In this document: positions 49,675 through 58,508 of the stretch, in pieces
How the letters are laid out: each line of letters starts with the position of its first letter
Position numbering within the stretch: position 1 is the stretch's first letter
Assembly (NCBI GenBank): GCA_947852905.1
Contig: CANTVF010000001.1
Coordinates: forward strand, 341,296 to 405,295
DNA length: 64,000 bases
Direction of reading: 5' to 3'
Source of the DNA: an uncultured Tidjanibacter sp.
GTDB taxonomy: Bacteria > Bacteroidota > Bacteroidia > Bacteroidales > Rikenellaceae
Notes under the pieces: model-generated
What the model saw: the letters and a program-made list of their open reading frames with translations, nothing else
The model's database searches: none
What the model was told of the DNA's origin: nothing
Translations under genes and position numbers: made by a program

Positions 49675-50847
49675 ATGATAACGACCGTAATATCTGCAGC
49701 CGTCTCATGCGACGGTTGCATGGACGACTGCTCTGACAAGAGACTCGTCCTGTCGTGCCGTGAAGACTGGGAAGAGGTATACAGACTGCGGGCATCGTGC
49801 GACGCCATACTCGTAGGCGCTCAAACCGTCCGCAGCGACAATCCCTCGCTCGTCATACGCGACGAAGAACTGCGAAGGCTACGCACCGAAAGAGGCATGA
49901 CGGCCGACATTACGAAAGTCGTCGTATCCGCCAGCGGAATGCTCGACAGTTCGTTACGTTTCTTCACCGAAGGCTCTGCCGCACGCAAAATAGTGATATG
50001 CAACGATTCGACGCCTACGGAACACACTGAAGCCCTTTCCGGAGCCGCCGAGATAGTACGACTGCATGAAATCACCGCCGCAGCGATCAAAAAAGCCCTC
50101 GAAGCCAAAGGCATACGCACGCTCATGGTGGAAGGTGGCGCAAAAATATTAAAAATGTTCTTCGATGAAAACGAAGCCGACTATGTGCGTTTGGCCGTAT
50201 CTCCCGTCAATGTAGACGAATGCGACGCACCTCGCCTTCCCTATTTCGGGGCATTGCCCTTCGAAGATAGCTGCAAACGGAAAGCGATCCGCCGCATCGG
50301 AGACATGACCGTATATGAATATACGCTGCATGGGAACTCATCTTTCGACTTTAGTTCACTGCGCGAAGACCGACCGCACTATACAAACGACACAGCCGCA
50401 CAATATGCCAAGGAAAAACGTTTATTAAGACAAGCCGTAGACCTGAGCCGCCTGAGCGAGCCATGCGACACGGCATACCGTGTAGGCTGCGTGATAGAAA
50501 CCCGCACAGGCGCCATATTCGAGGGATACACGCATGAAACAGGAGCGCATAACCACGCCGAAGAGGAAGCCGTGGCAAAGGCTGTGACCGCAGGCGCTGA
50601 CCTGAGCGCCGCTACAATATACACATCCATGGAGCCATGCTCCAAAAGAGCTTCCAAACCTGTAAGCTGCAGCGAAATAATCATAAATTGCAAAATGGCG
50701 AAAGTTGTCTATGCCTATGCCGAGCCGGATCATTTCGTAAAATGCGATGCGACCCGCCGCCTCGTCGTTGCAGGTATAGAAGTATGTACGATACCCGAAT
50801 TTGCACGCGAGGTCGCCGACATCAATTCGCACATCCTCGGAAAATAA
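49675..50847 (+). CDS. RibD-type bifunctional reductase-deaminase with reversed domain order
   Basis: A 390-residue protein. Residues about 1-215 form a RibD C-terminal/dihydrofolate-reductase-like domain (ISAAVSCDGCMDD, LRASCDAILVGAQTVRSDNP, LMVEGGAKIL). Residues about 250-390 form a zinc cytidine/dCMP-type deaminase (HNHAEEEAV, then MEPCSKRASKPVSCSEI, a PC-x8-C arrangement like that of RibD). In ordinary RibD the deaminase is N-terminal and the reductase C-terminal; here the order is the other way round. The likely role is the deamination and reduction steps of riboflavin or deazaflavin-type pyrimidine metabolism. No other riboflavin gene is adjacent. Confidence 0.82.
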   Translation: MITTVISAAVSCDGCMDDCSDKRLVLSCREDWEEVYRLRASCDAILVGAQTVRSDNPSLVIRDEELRRLRTERGMTADITKVVVSASGMLDSSLRFFTEGSAARKIVICNDSTPTEHTEALSGAAEIVRLHEITAAAIKKALEAKGIRTLMVEGGAKILKMFFDENEADYVRLAVSPVNVDECDAPRLPYFGALPFEDSCKRKAIRRIGDMTVYEYTLHGNSSFDFSSLREDRPHYTNDTAAQYAKEKRLLRQAVDLSRLSEPCDTAYRVGCVIETRTGAIFEGYTHETGAHNHAEEEAVAKAVTAGADLSAATIYTSMEPCSKRASKPVSCSEIIINCKMAKVVYAYAEPDHFVKCDATRRLVVAGIEVCTIPEFAREVADINSHILGK

Positions 50848-51385
50848 CCGCCGCTGCCGCACGAAGTCAAGTTACCGTCCGGGCAGATTCGGCACCACTG
50901 ATTGTAATCGGTTTCGATGCGCTACGAACAAAACACAGCTTGTTCCGACATGCGATAACCGCATAAATATAAATATGTTACGCCGCCGTTTACGACATTC
51001 GCGACCATTATGCAATCCGATTAACGACTACTGGACATACACGCAACATACATTTTTTGATTCCGGAAATCTTTTGACAGAGCCTTATATTTTGGAGAGG
51101 TTTTGCATTTCGCAAATAATGTTTCGGCTGATTTGCCATCTGTTGCGTTATGCATCGTTTGCCTGTATAATCTAAAGTTTTTTAGCCTCATTCGAAAAAT
51201 TATTTTGACAATTCGATGGTTTACTCAATAAAATCATGCATATTTGTAATAGTTCAAAGGCATCTGCCAAACGAAATTGTCGTAACAGTTTGACACAGGC
51301 TTCAATACGGTCGATACACATGTTGCGAATAGAGTGCCCCCATATATATACGGACACTGCTACCTTGTGACGAACTTGCGAAGTC
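50848..51385. other. 538-base gap at the left edge of the mobile-gene graveyard
   Basis: No confident gene. A minus-strand frame (51172-51444) encodes a helical-looking stretch but has no recognisable family and overlaps the methylase remnant, so I do not call it. The N-terminal half of the methylase that should lie here is missing. Confidence 0.55.
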
Positions 51386-52044
51386 TTGGTATGGATTATG
51401 GAAACAGGAAAGAAATTTATCATTATAAGAAATATGAACTGCATTACTTATAAAGAGTTTTTTCCGCTGATCAAAGATAACAAAGTATGGTTGGGGATTC
51501 CTTTTTCCAAAGAAAATGCGTATTTTCGTCCAGCCACTCAAAATGACTATTCCATTGGTATGTATGGAGAGGAGGCAAATTTTGTAAAATTCCGTAATTG
51601 TATTTGGTTAACTAATGTTGACCATGGTAATCAGAACGATATATTATCATCTATGACTATGGCAGATAACTTTCGATTATCAAAGCATCCAACGGCTAAT
51701 GACCGTTATGACAACTATGATGTCATCGAAGTTCAGTTTGGAGATGTAATAATTTCAGATTTTGACGGAATAACAGGTGCGTCCATATCCTTAATGGCAG
51801 AAAAATTTAAAATATTGATTTCCCTACTAATCTCATTGACAAGAATGGGCAAACAGTAAATAAAGATGATGTCATTTACAATGGTGAACACTATTTTCAC
51901 ATTTATTGGAATGAAAAACAACCACAGGTTGAAGCAATAAGTCCCACCTATGATTATTTACATACACTTACTCCAGAAGATATTGCCCACTTCGAACGTA
52001 TTGGGACATTCGAAGAATGCGAACACCTAATGATAGTAGATTAG
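51386..52044 (+). pseudogene. EcoRI-type adenine methyltransferase remnant, frameshifted or fused
   Basis: The first reading frame (to about 51820) encodes the C-terminal half of an EcoRI-family DNA adenine methylase (KKFIIIRNMNCITYKEFFPL, then VKFRNCIWLTNVDHGN and MTMADNFRLSKH...YDNYDVIEV). It begins at a TTG with no ATG, and the S-adenosylmethionine-binding N-terminal half is absent. Around 51820 the frame must shift: the next frame reads IDFPTNLIDKNG, then YNGEHYFHIYWNEK and ends FEECEHLMIVD at TAG 52042-52044. That tail is not typical of EcoRI methylases, so this may be two fused gene fragments rather than a simple frameshift. It cannot be functional. Confidence 0.75.
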
Positions 52045-52095
52045 AGTCCGAATAGCTCAACAAAGAGTATACGTAAATCATATAATCATTGAACA

Positions 52096-52845
52096 ATGAA
52101 CGAAATCACAATTATATGTCAAACGCAGACGATGACCTCGCTGCAAATCGCGGAGATTACTGGCAAGCGCCACGATGCCATCCTGCGTGACATCAGAAAC
52201 TTATTAGGGCAAGGAGTAGGTCTCCACAAAATTGTGGGTACCTCATATACTGATAAATCCAATCGTCAAAGCCCTTGCTTCAATCTTACGAAGAAAGGCT
52301 GCCTAATCCTTGCATCGGGGTACGACGCTAAACTTCGCGAGAAGATTATCGACCGCTGGGAAGAACTCGAAAAGGCGAATGTCCAATCGTTCCAAATACC
52401 GGCATCATTTTCGGAAGCATTGATGCTCGCTGCTAAGCAGGCCGAGCGGATAGAACAACAGCAGAAGCTGCTGTCGGCACAAGGCGAACAGATTGCCGAA
52501 AGGGATAGGGCCATCGCCGAACTTCACGAACGTACCTGCTACCTCGATCAAATCCTCAATAGCAAAACCACGGTAACCACTACGCAAATTGCGCAGGACT
52601 ACGGAATGAGTGCGAAGAAGTTCAACATTGAGTTGCGAAACCTCAAAATTCAGCACAAGGTGGGCGGACAATGGATATTATATACACCTTACAATACAAT
52701 GGGGTACGTTCATTCCGAGACCTTCATTCCCGAGAAATCCACCACGGGGCGCGTAGTAATGACGACCAAGTGGACGCAGAAAGGTAGGTTGTTCCTCTAC
52801 GATAAATTGAAAAAGAGTGGAATTATACCATTAATAGAAAGATAG
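52096..52845 (+). CDS. Phage Rha-type regulatory protein with C-terminal antirepressor-like domain
   Basis: A 249-residue phage-type regulator. The N-terminal domain (residues 1-95) matches Rha/pRha proteins (SLQIAEITGKRHDAILRDIRNLL, quoted in part; FNLTKKGCLILASGYD; LREKIIDRWEELE). A coiled-coil stretch with repeated Gln/Glu follows (about 110-150). The C-terminal domain (about 155-249) resembles the KilA-C/phage antirepressor domain (TTTQIAQDYGMSAKKFN, RVVMTTKWTQKGRLFLYDKL). It is intact and suggests a prophage remnant. Confidence 0.88.
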   Translation: MNEITIICQTQTMTSLQIAEITGKRHDAILRDIRNLLGQGVGLHKIVGTSYTDKSNRQSPCFNLTKKGCLILASGYDAKLREKIIDRWEELEKANVQSFQIPASFSEALMLAAKQAERIEQQQKLLSAQGEQIAERDRAIAELHERTCYLDQILNSKTTVTTTQIAQDYGMSAKKFNIELRNLKIQHKVGGQWILYTPYNTMGYVHSETFIPEKSTTGRVVMTTKWTQKGRLFLYDKLKKSGIIPLIER

Positions 52846-52937
52846 CACAACACCTTCTTTATAGTTCAGAAACGAGAACTGATCTTATATTTGATACATG
52901 AATGATATTACTTTACACCCTTCCCTCGGTAATTTAG

Positions 52938-53090
52938 CTACACGAACAGTACATATACGTGCATTATCACTTTATATCTAAATATCCATATGGGTACATC
53001 CTCATACTCCAAATATGAAAATCCGGATTCTGTTTCGGTGAAGGTGGGATTGTCCTTATAGCTATTTTTTAGCTCATCATAAAACTCCAT
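52938..53090 (-). pseudogene. Possible protein-coding fragment on the minus strand
   Basis: A 50-codon frame starting ATG 53090 (MEFYDELKNSYKDNPTF) has the amino-acid mix of a real protein (YLEYEDVPIWIFRYKVI) before ending in a less natural tail. Upstream of the ATG it continues in frame for a few residues to a stop near 53115, where the HExxH fragment begins on the other strand. This looks like a junction of two gene fragments. No family assigned. Confidence 0.3.
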
Positions 53091-53092
53091 GT

Positions 53093-53317
53093 ATGTATCG
53101 GCATTTGTCAGCCTCTACCGTAAGACATGAGAATATTCATATGGCGCAGGCAGCTGATTGTCGCGGTTGGATATTGTTTTACCTCCGTTATCTATGGTAT
53201 TGGTTGCGCTACGGTTACAGGCGCAACCCTTTCGAGAGGGAAGCGTATGAAAACGAACGAAATGCGGATTATTTGAAAAACAGTCCATCACAAAATTGGC
53301 GTAATTACATGACATGA
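53093..53317 (+). pseudogene. N-terminally truncated HExxH (phage-associated) protein
   Basis: A 74-residue frame holding a zinc-protease-like motif in VRHENIHMAQ (HExIH) followed by a hydrophobic WILFYLRYLWYWLRYGY stretch and NPFEREAYENERN. Small Bacteroidota phage/mobile proteins with an NHExIH motif usually carry a further 30 or so N-terminal residues; here the frame upstream of ASTVRHENIH is unrelated. It overlaps the next gene by four bases (ATGA), suggesting they were once an operon. Confidence 0.55.
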
Positions 53318-53781
53318 AAATCTGGGGTTACATAATAGCGGTCACGCTTCTCGTAGGGGCGTTCCTCGCGGGACGGTGGACGAAATACTGTCCGCACTCC
53401 ATAGTGGAAATACGCGACACCGTTACCGTTCGGGATACCGTTACAGAGCGCGTTCCCGTACCGCAGTATGTAACGATTCATCGTGTTGATACCTGCTGGC
53501 TCGATGCGATTACCGACGCCGTCCGTATTCCGGTAGCCGTACCTATAGAGCGGAAAGTATTCGAAACGACTGATTATCGCGCTGTCGTCGAGGGATATCA
53601 CCCTGAACTGATAAGCATGGATATTTACCGGCAGACACAGTTCGTAACCACGACAACACCGCCGGTAAAACCGAAACGTTGGGGAATAGGCGTGCAGGTA
53701 GGATACGGTTATATGCCTACAATAAACAAGGCTGTACCGTACATAGGCATCGGGCTACAGTATGACTTGTTGACATTTTGA
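53314..53781 (+). CDS. Small membrane protein resembling phage lysis-accessory (DUF6808/Rz-like) proteins
   Basis: A 155-residue protein with one N-terminal membrane helix (about residues 4-22, IIAVTLLVGAFLAGRW), a repeated polar segment (RDTVTVRDTVTERVPV) and a Gly/Tyr-rich beta C-terminus (GIGVQVGYGYMP...IGIGLQYDL). Similar short proteins occur in Bacteroidota phages and mobile elements next to cell-wall genes. The family name is from memory and unverified. Position next to the HExxH fragment and Rha gene supports a prophage origin. Confidence 0.6.
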   Translation: MKIWGYIIAVTLLVGAFLAGRWTKYCPHSIVEIRDTVTVRDTVTERVPVPQYVTIHRVDTCWLDAITDAVRIPVAVPIERKVFETTDYRAVVEGYHPELISMDIYRQTQFVTTTTPPVKPKRWGIGVQVGYGYMPTINKAVPYIGIGLQYDLLTF

Positions 53782-54047
53782 ATTGGAAATAAAAAAGAAG
53801 ATAATTAGTGTTTTATCCTCTAAATGGTTGCACATTTGGTTATACAATAGCTGTAATTATTTGATTATATGCATCAAAAGGACTCTCAAACAGAATATAC
53901 AAATATATCTTTATCAAACACATACAATAATATGATAAGAAATTTAGCATATATTTCACTATTATCAACAGTGAATCGTTATCCGAAATTCGGTCGTCTT
54001 CTACATATTTATCTCTGTCTTAAGATTTTAAATTATAAAAATACATT
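53782..54047. other. AT-rich gap in the graveyard
   Basis: No gene, repeat or promoter that I can support. Confidence 0.5.
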
Positions 54048-54314
54048 ATGAAAACAATATTACATACGGAATGGACTGTAGCAGACATCTGCAAAGGATT
54101 TATCTGGAATAAATCGGAAGAAAAAGGATTGTTCGGACTTGACGGACGACTCACCATTCAGCCCAAATATCAGCGCCATTACATCTACAATAGAAAGCGT
54201 GAGGTAGCAGTAATAAAATCATTGTTGAAGGGATGGAGCAAGGGTGGAGAAACGTCTATCGAAAACTGCGAAATGTTATGCAAGACGCACAATCGCTCCA
54301 AAGGAAACAAATAG
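54048..54314 (+). pseudogene. GmrSD/DUF262-HNH restriction gene reduced to its two ends
   Basis: An 88-codon frame whose first 62 residues match the start of DUF262 (GmrSD-type) proteins (WTVADICKGFIW, GLFGLDGRLTIQPKYQRHYIYN) and whose last 26 match the C-terminal HNH nuclease end of the same kind of protein (WSKGGETS, ENCEMLCKTHNRSKGNK). The middle, about 270 residues in intact relatives, is missing, and the join near 54230-54245 keeps the frame. The DGQQR-type catalytic core and the first HNH histidines are lost, so restriction activity is not expected. Confidence 0.75.
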
Positions 54315-54406
54315 TTGGGTCATACCCGCACATGCGTAAGTTGCAACAATATTACCGATACTACCGACGTTGTGTATATACAAGAAAATACTTCAAGAAA
54401 ATTCCG

Positions 54407-54414
54407 TATATTTG
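54407..54414 (+). promoter_or_regulatory. Candidate -7 element of the tmRNA gene
   Basis: TATATTTG, exact TAnnTTTG match, 65 bases before the mature 5' end. The full string GTATATTTGC (54406-54415) also equals the GTAnnTTTGC core recalled for CTnDOT-type insertion. Confidence 0.5.
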
Positions 54415-54479
54415 CAGGTCGTTATGCGAACATTACGGTGCGGATTTTGCACGGTAGCATAACGAAAGTTTTACGTTTC

Positions 54480-54883
54480 GGGGCTGACCGGTTTTGACAG
54501 CAGGCAGAGTCGGAAAGTAAGCATGCCGAGCTTTGTGTGCTGGCTCGTAAATCTCAACGCTCGAAAACACAAATGGCAATAATAGCTATGCACTCGCTGC
54601 GTAATCTTACCAAGTAACATTACCTTAATCGCCGGGCCCGAGGAGGTCTGGCGACGAGTACCCCGCCATCGGGACCCTCTTCTTGTTCCGTAGGCAACGG
54701 GGTATCGACAATGAGAAGATAGCCACGGCGCATGTCCGGACGCTCGCGGCGAAATTCAACGGACTGGGCTTCATATTTGGCTGCCGTATGCCGGGTATGG
54801 AGAGAAGGACGAAACGACGGCTAAGCATGTAGAAAGCCTTTTGGTTCCCTGTTTGGACGAGGGTTCGATTCCCTCCAGCTCCA
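54480..54883 (+). ncRNA. ssrA: Transfer-messenger RNA
   Basis: Rescues stalled ribosomes and tags the nascent chains. The 5' end GGGGCTGACCGGTTTTGAC pairs with the 3' acceptor CAGCTCC; the T-arm GGGTTCGATTCCC is at 54861-54875. The tag frame is GGC AAT AAT AGC TAT GCA CTC GCT GCG then TAA (54575-54604), encoding GNNSYALAA, close to the GENNYALAA kind known from Bacteroidales. The full structured length is normal and a strong terminator follows. The CCA end is not exactly encoded. Confidence 0.97.
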
Positions 54884-54895
54884 CAGAAAATCAGT

Positions 54896-54927
54896 AAAAC
54901 TGGTTTCAGATATCTGAAACCAGTTTT
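54896..54927 (+). terminator. tmRNA terminator
   Basis: A perfect 32-base palindrome (16-base arms) followed by T residues, 12 bases past the tmRNA 3' end. Confidence 0.9.
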
Positions 54928-54959
54928 TTATTTGTCAGCAGCTATTAGATAATACCGCA

Positions 54960-57167
54960 TCAAATAGCACTATCCGCTATTCCTATAGCCGTTGCCAACA
55001 CCGTATCATTGCCTTCGGCGATATCTTGCAAATCGTAATCCACAGCTATGTCCGGATGAATGCCTTTCATAAAATAGTAATGGCTGCGGCCGATATTGCT
55101 CAAAACCTTCATGCCGGTAAAACGTGCGGACTCGCCGGAAGGTAAAACGATCCTATTGATTATCCCGTTACAACCGCCCGTATCGGCTCCTACCAACAAA
55201 CCGAGTCCCATATAACGAACGCAATCTATAACATACTCATGATTGCTGTAATTCGATGGCCCTATTAAAAATATATTTTGGGAATCCGGCTCAGGTACAG
55301 GCAAATCTTTCAAAGTATCCTGTATTACGGGAGTCGCCGGATATATTACCTGCGGTACATTCAATATGCCTTTGCGCGGCAACTCCGACAACCGGTCTGC
55401 ACCGGCCAACAAGAACAGTACATTAGCCAAATCGAAACGGCAACCGTCTCTAATATCGAAAATCACCGTCTGCCGTTCCGTGCGTTCACCCATGAAACGC
55501 AACACATCCTCATAATCCGTAGTCGCCAAATCGAGATACAGAATATCGTCATCTATCCACCGGCTCCCGCTACGCGGTAGCGATGACATGCTGTGGATGA
55601 AATCGTCGCGTCCGATCAACGGAACGGATAACGAAACCGTTTCACCGGCACGCGATACGGTAACCTTCACATTTCTGTCCGCACCGAAAGAACGCAACCA
55701 CAACCGTTCGACTAACTGGTCCTTCACCTCCCGCCTGCCGGCGGCAAGTACATAAAGAGACTCGAAACTGTCAAGAGCATTCCGCCCGTCGATGTCGAGA
55801 ATAATATCCCCGCGTAAAAGTACATCCGAGAAGGACTCCCTCACTACTATTCCCTCTTTCATGCGAATAACGCGGACGGGAAGATAGTACCATTCGGAAC
55901 TGGAAGTTTCATACACATTGGAATGGGCATCGTTCAAAACATAAAGAAACTCTTTTTGTAAACGCGGGTCGAAAGAATGCGAACGCAAAGCCTTATCAAG
56001 ATATTTGCAAAACGCAGAATCCCAATCTATAGACTGTTCCGCAAGATACGAACTGAAGTATTTTACGACATTCCATATAACCGTCAAATCCGCCAGCACC
56101 ATATCCTGCTGCGTCGCTTCGTAACTTTGCATATCCCGACGCAGATTATCCATCGCCACGGCATCTCCGACAGGATATGTATACTGCGGAGTAGCGTAAA
56201 GTGCCAACGGTACATGCACGTACAATCCTTCGGCTATCTCACGGCTGTAGACATCGCCGAACTCGGAATGACGGTCGAAAATAAGGTCCTTGGTAGCGGC
56301 CGTCCGATAATTTCCCGTCTGCGTATAATCGTAGCACATCGAATCGCCCCACGACGTGACATTACGGACTTTCCCGAACTTATCGCTCCTGATATCCTCT
56401 ATCCCGTAATCCAACGTTCCGCACCCTTCCGTACTGATACCGAACACAATCTTGCAACCGGCACACTCTTCGGATATATGAAACCGTTTCTCATATACCG
56501 TCCACTCGCCGGTATTGACGATCGGAGGCTCAGACGAAGTCATGAACCGGAGCATTTCATCTTCCGATGCAATAAGCGCCGCCCTGACGAAAACCTTGAA
56601 ATCATCGGTGTCGGATACTATCCTCAACGGAATTCTTATGACTATATCAGATCCTACATAACCGGCAGTCATGAAAGCCTTGTTCATGACGAATTTTTCC
56701 CGCTCATTACCAAACACAGACCGGCAGGTGCGTTTGCTGATATATGGAGTGCCTACCAGACCTAAATCCACTCCGTAATGCTGCCAAGAGACTACATCCA
56801 TACCGCACGTATCGGCTGGCGTTATACTGCCCAGCCCGTCATATGTTTCGTCCGTCGTAAACGATATGCCCGGAGCAACAGGGAGGAACATGGACTCGAG
56901 TTCCCGTTTCAAAACATCTATATCCCGACAATCCTTGACTTTCGAGACGCCGTACAACGCAAATGAGTTCCAATCGACCTCCGCCGCTTCGTCCGACGGG
57001 TGAAACCAACGCACCAAACCGTAAACATCGGCGAAAGCCGAAACATTCCGTATGACCGTATCCCGTTCATGTTCCGCACAACTTACACAGAGCCCTACAG
57101 CCAAAACTGCCGTCATTGCAATCCGCAAACATGCCGGCAACAAATATCCTATCATAGATAATTTCAT
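54960..57167 (-). CDS. S41-family peptidase-like lipoprotein
   Basis: A 735-residue exported protein with lipobox-like LAVGLCVSC (Cys30). The N-terminal half contains a beta-rich region; the C-terminal half has a PDZ-like segment (residues about 460-495: RGDIILDIDGRNA) and a tail-specific-protease (S41) fold (DDDILYLDLATTDYEDVLRFM, quoted in part; FLIGPSNYSNHEYVIDCVRYM; GADTGGCNG). The usual TSAGSxAE nucleophile context is altered to PSNYSNHE, so activity is uncertain. It follows a second secreted protein by 30 bases on the same strand. Confidence 0.82.
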   Translation of the reverse strand: MKLSMIGYLLPACLRIAMTAVLAVGLCVSCAEHERDTVIRNVSAFADVYGLVRWFHPSDEAAEVDWNSFALYGVSKVKDCRDIDVLKRELESMFLPVAPGISFTTDETYDGLGSITPADTCGMDVVSWQHYGVDLGLVGTPYISKRTCRSVFGNEREKFVMNKAFMTAGYVGSDIVIRIPLRIVSDTDDFKVFVRAALIASEDEMLRFMTSSEPPIVNTGEWTVYEKRFHISEECAGCKIVFGISTEGCGTLDYGIEDIRSDKFGKVRNVTSWGDSMCYDYTQTGNYRTAATKDLIFDRHSEFGDVYSREIAEGLYVHVPLALYATPQYTYPVGDAVAMDNLRRDMQSYEATQQDMVLADLTVIWNVVKYFSSYLAEQSIDWDSAFCKYLDKALRSHSFDPRLQKEFLYVLNDAHSNVYETSSSEWYYLPVRVIRMKEGIVVRESFSDVLLRGDIILDIDGRNALDSFESLYVLAAGRREVKDQLVERLWLRSFGADRNVKVTVSRAGETVSLSVPLIGRDDFIHSMSSLPRSGSRWIDDDILYLDLATTDYEDVLRFMGERTERQTVIFDIRDGCRFDLANVLFLLAGADRLSELPRKGILNVPQVIYPATPVIQDTLKDLPVPEPDSQNIFLIGPSNYSNHEYVIDCVRYMGLGLLVGADTGGCNGIINRIVLPSGESARFTGMKVLSNIGRSHYYFMKGIHPDIAVDYDLQDIAEGNDTVLATAIGIADSAI

Positions 57168-57197
57168 CAGTCGATTTTAAATTTCGTATATTATCGT

Positions 57198-58508
57198 TTA
57201 AAGTCGCGACTTAAAATCAAGCCACAAAGCCTCGTCTATACCCTGCTCCAAAACGACCGTTTCCAAATCCCCGAAACGACATCTCCCCGACGCCTTAACA
57301 TTACCGTAAAATATTCTCATGACGGCTAAAAATTCGTCCTCACCCACAGCGACGGCAAAACGATGAATTTCGTAAGGTACTCTGTTATAAATCACATATG
57401 CGGCACTTTCGCCGGAATCGGTTGCCGTATATACACTGTTGTCAGTCAAAGAAAAAACAGACTTTTCTTTCACACATCCACCTATCGACACCTTGTCCCG
57501 AAACACTTTGTCACGTTGAACCGGCTCTGAATATGCAACGCAAACAGCCAGATACTCCGTCATGCTCTCCGCGAAGAAAGCGTACTCCTTATCTGTCTTA
57601 TCGGGTACCACAGTATTGAAAGCGTGTATGAGTTCGTGCGCCAGTCCCTGGGTATGCCAAAACGTGGTATCTATAGCTATGAACCGATTGCCGTTGTCGC
57701 ACATCATGGAATGTCCCCAGTAATACTTACCTCCATGACTGTCGGTTTGGAACAGATACGCATCTGCAACCGTTATTCTCATCGAATCCGTCCGGGGAAA
57801 TATATCGCCGATGCGCTCAAGCATCTCTTGCACCCGTCCCAGCTTACGCTCTATTCCGATGCTGTCAACCCTGTCTCCGGGGAAAAACATATTTATAGTA
57901 TCCCGTGTCACCGTATCGCAAACCGTCGCTCTACAGACACCCTTATTTAGAAGACATTCGACGGAAACCTTACCGCTGCCGACGGTGAAACGGTCGTAAT
58001 ACTGCGGATCGAGCGCGTAAAACGATAAATCGTGGTCGTCCGTACGTGTGCCGCACTTCCTTTCCCCGCAAAACAACAACGCATCGCTGCACTGCCTGAA
58101 TTCCACCTTTCCCCAATACATATCTGGCGCAGAAAAATACCATGACTGCCAACCGTATATCTGAGGCTGGAAGAAAAGCAGCGACTCGTAGTAATTCCAG
58201 AAATTGAAATCCGACTGGTAATAATATTCTATCGAAACGTAATCGGGCATCGTAGGCGACAACGGAATACGCATGGTCTCACCGTCGAACATCCAACCGT
58301 CCGACACGGTAGAGACGCCGCCTATATCGATCGTCTGTTTCACTTTAACGGCATACGGATACATAGCCGTATATGTCGCGCCACTATCCTGTTCAAAATA
58401 CGATTTCGGGGATACCGATATTTCCAGATCGGACACACAACAATTCTGCCCATGCACCGCACATGAAATTAAAATAACACATATATCTAAAACAGCTGCA
58501 ATTTTCAT
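57198..58508 (-). CDS. Secreted HExxH (gluzincin-like) putative metallopeptidase
   Basis: A 436-residue exported protein with a short signal peptide (to about VHGQ). The centre carries GLAHELIHAFNTV, an HExxH zinc motif, and FFAESMTEYLAV about 20 residues on, which supplies the third Glu ligand in the M1/gluzincin arrangement. The N-terminal half is beta-rich with several Cys residues (about 12 in all). No family recognised beyond the motif. It is upstream of the S41-like gene and probably cotranscribed. Confidence 0.75.
   Translation of the reverse strand: MKIAAVLDICVILISCAVHGQNCCVSDLEISVSPKSYFEQDSGATYTAMYPYAVKVKQTIDIGGVSTVSDGWMFDGETMRIPLSPTMPDYVSIEYYYQSDFNFWNYYESLLFFQPQIYGWQSWYFSAPDMYWGKVEFRQCSDALLFCGERKCGTRTDDHDLSFYALDPQYYDRFTVGSGKVSVECLLNKGVCRATVCDTVTRDTINMFFPGDRVDSIGIERKLGRVQEMLERIGDIFPRTDSMRITVADAYLFQTDSHGGKYYWGHSMMCDNGNRFIAIDTTFWHTQGLAHELIHAFNTVVPDKTDKEYAFFAESMTEYLAVCVAYSEPVQRDKVFRDKVSIGGCVKEKSVFSLTDNSVYTATDSGESAAYVIYNRVPYEIHRFAVAVGEDEFLAVMRIFYGNVKASGRCRFGDLETVVLEQGIDEALWLDFKSRL

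Noticed and set aside
51172..51444. 90-codon minus-strand frame at the left edge of the graveyard
   Set aside because: It overlaps the methylase remnant and cannot be tied to a family. It might be a remnant, but the evidence is too weak to call.
53869..54051. 60-codon plus-strand frame
   Set aside because: Asn/Tyr/Leu-rich translation of AT-rich DNA, no start signal.
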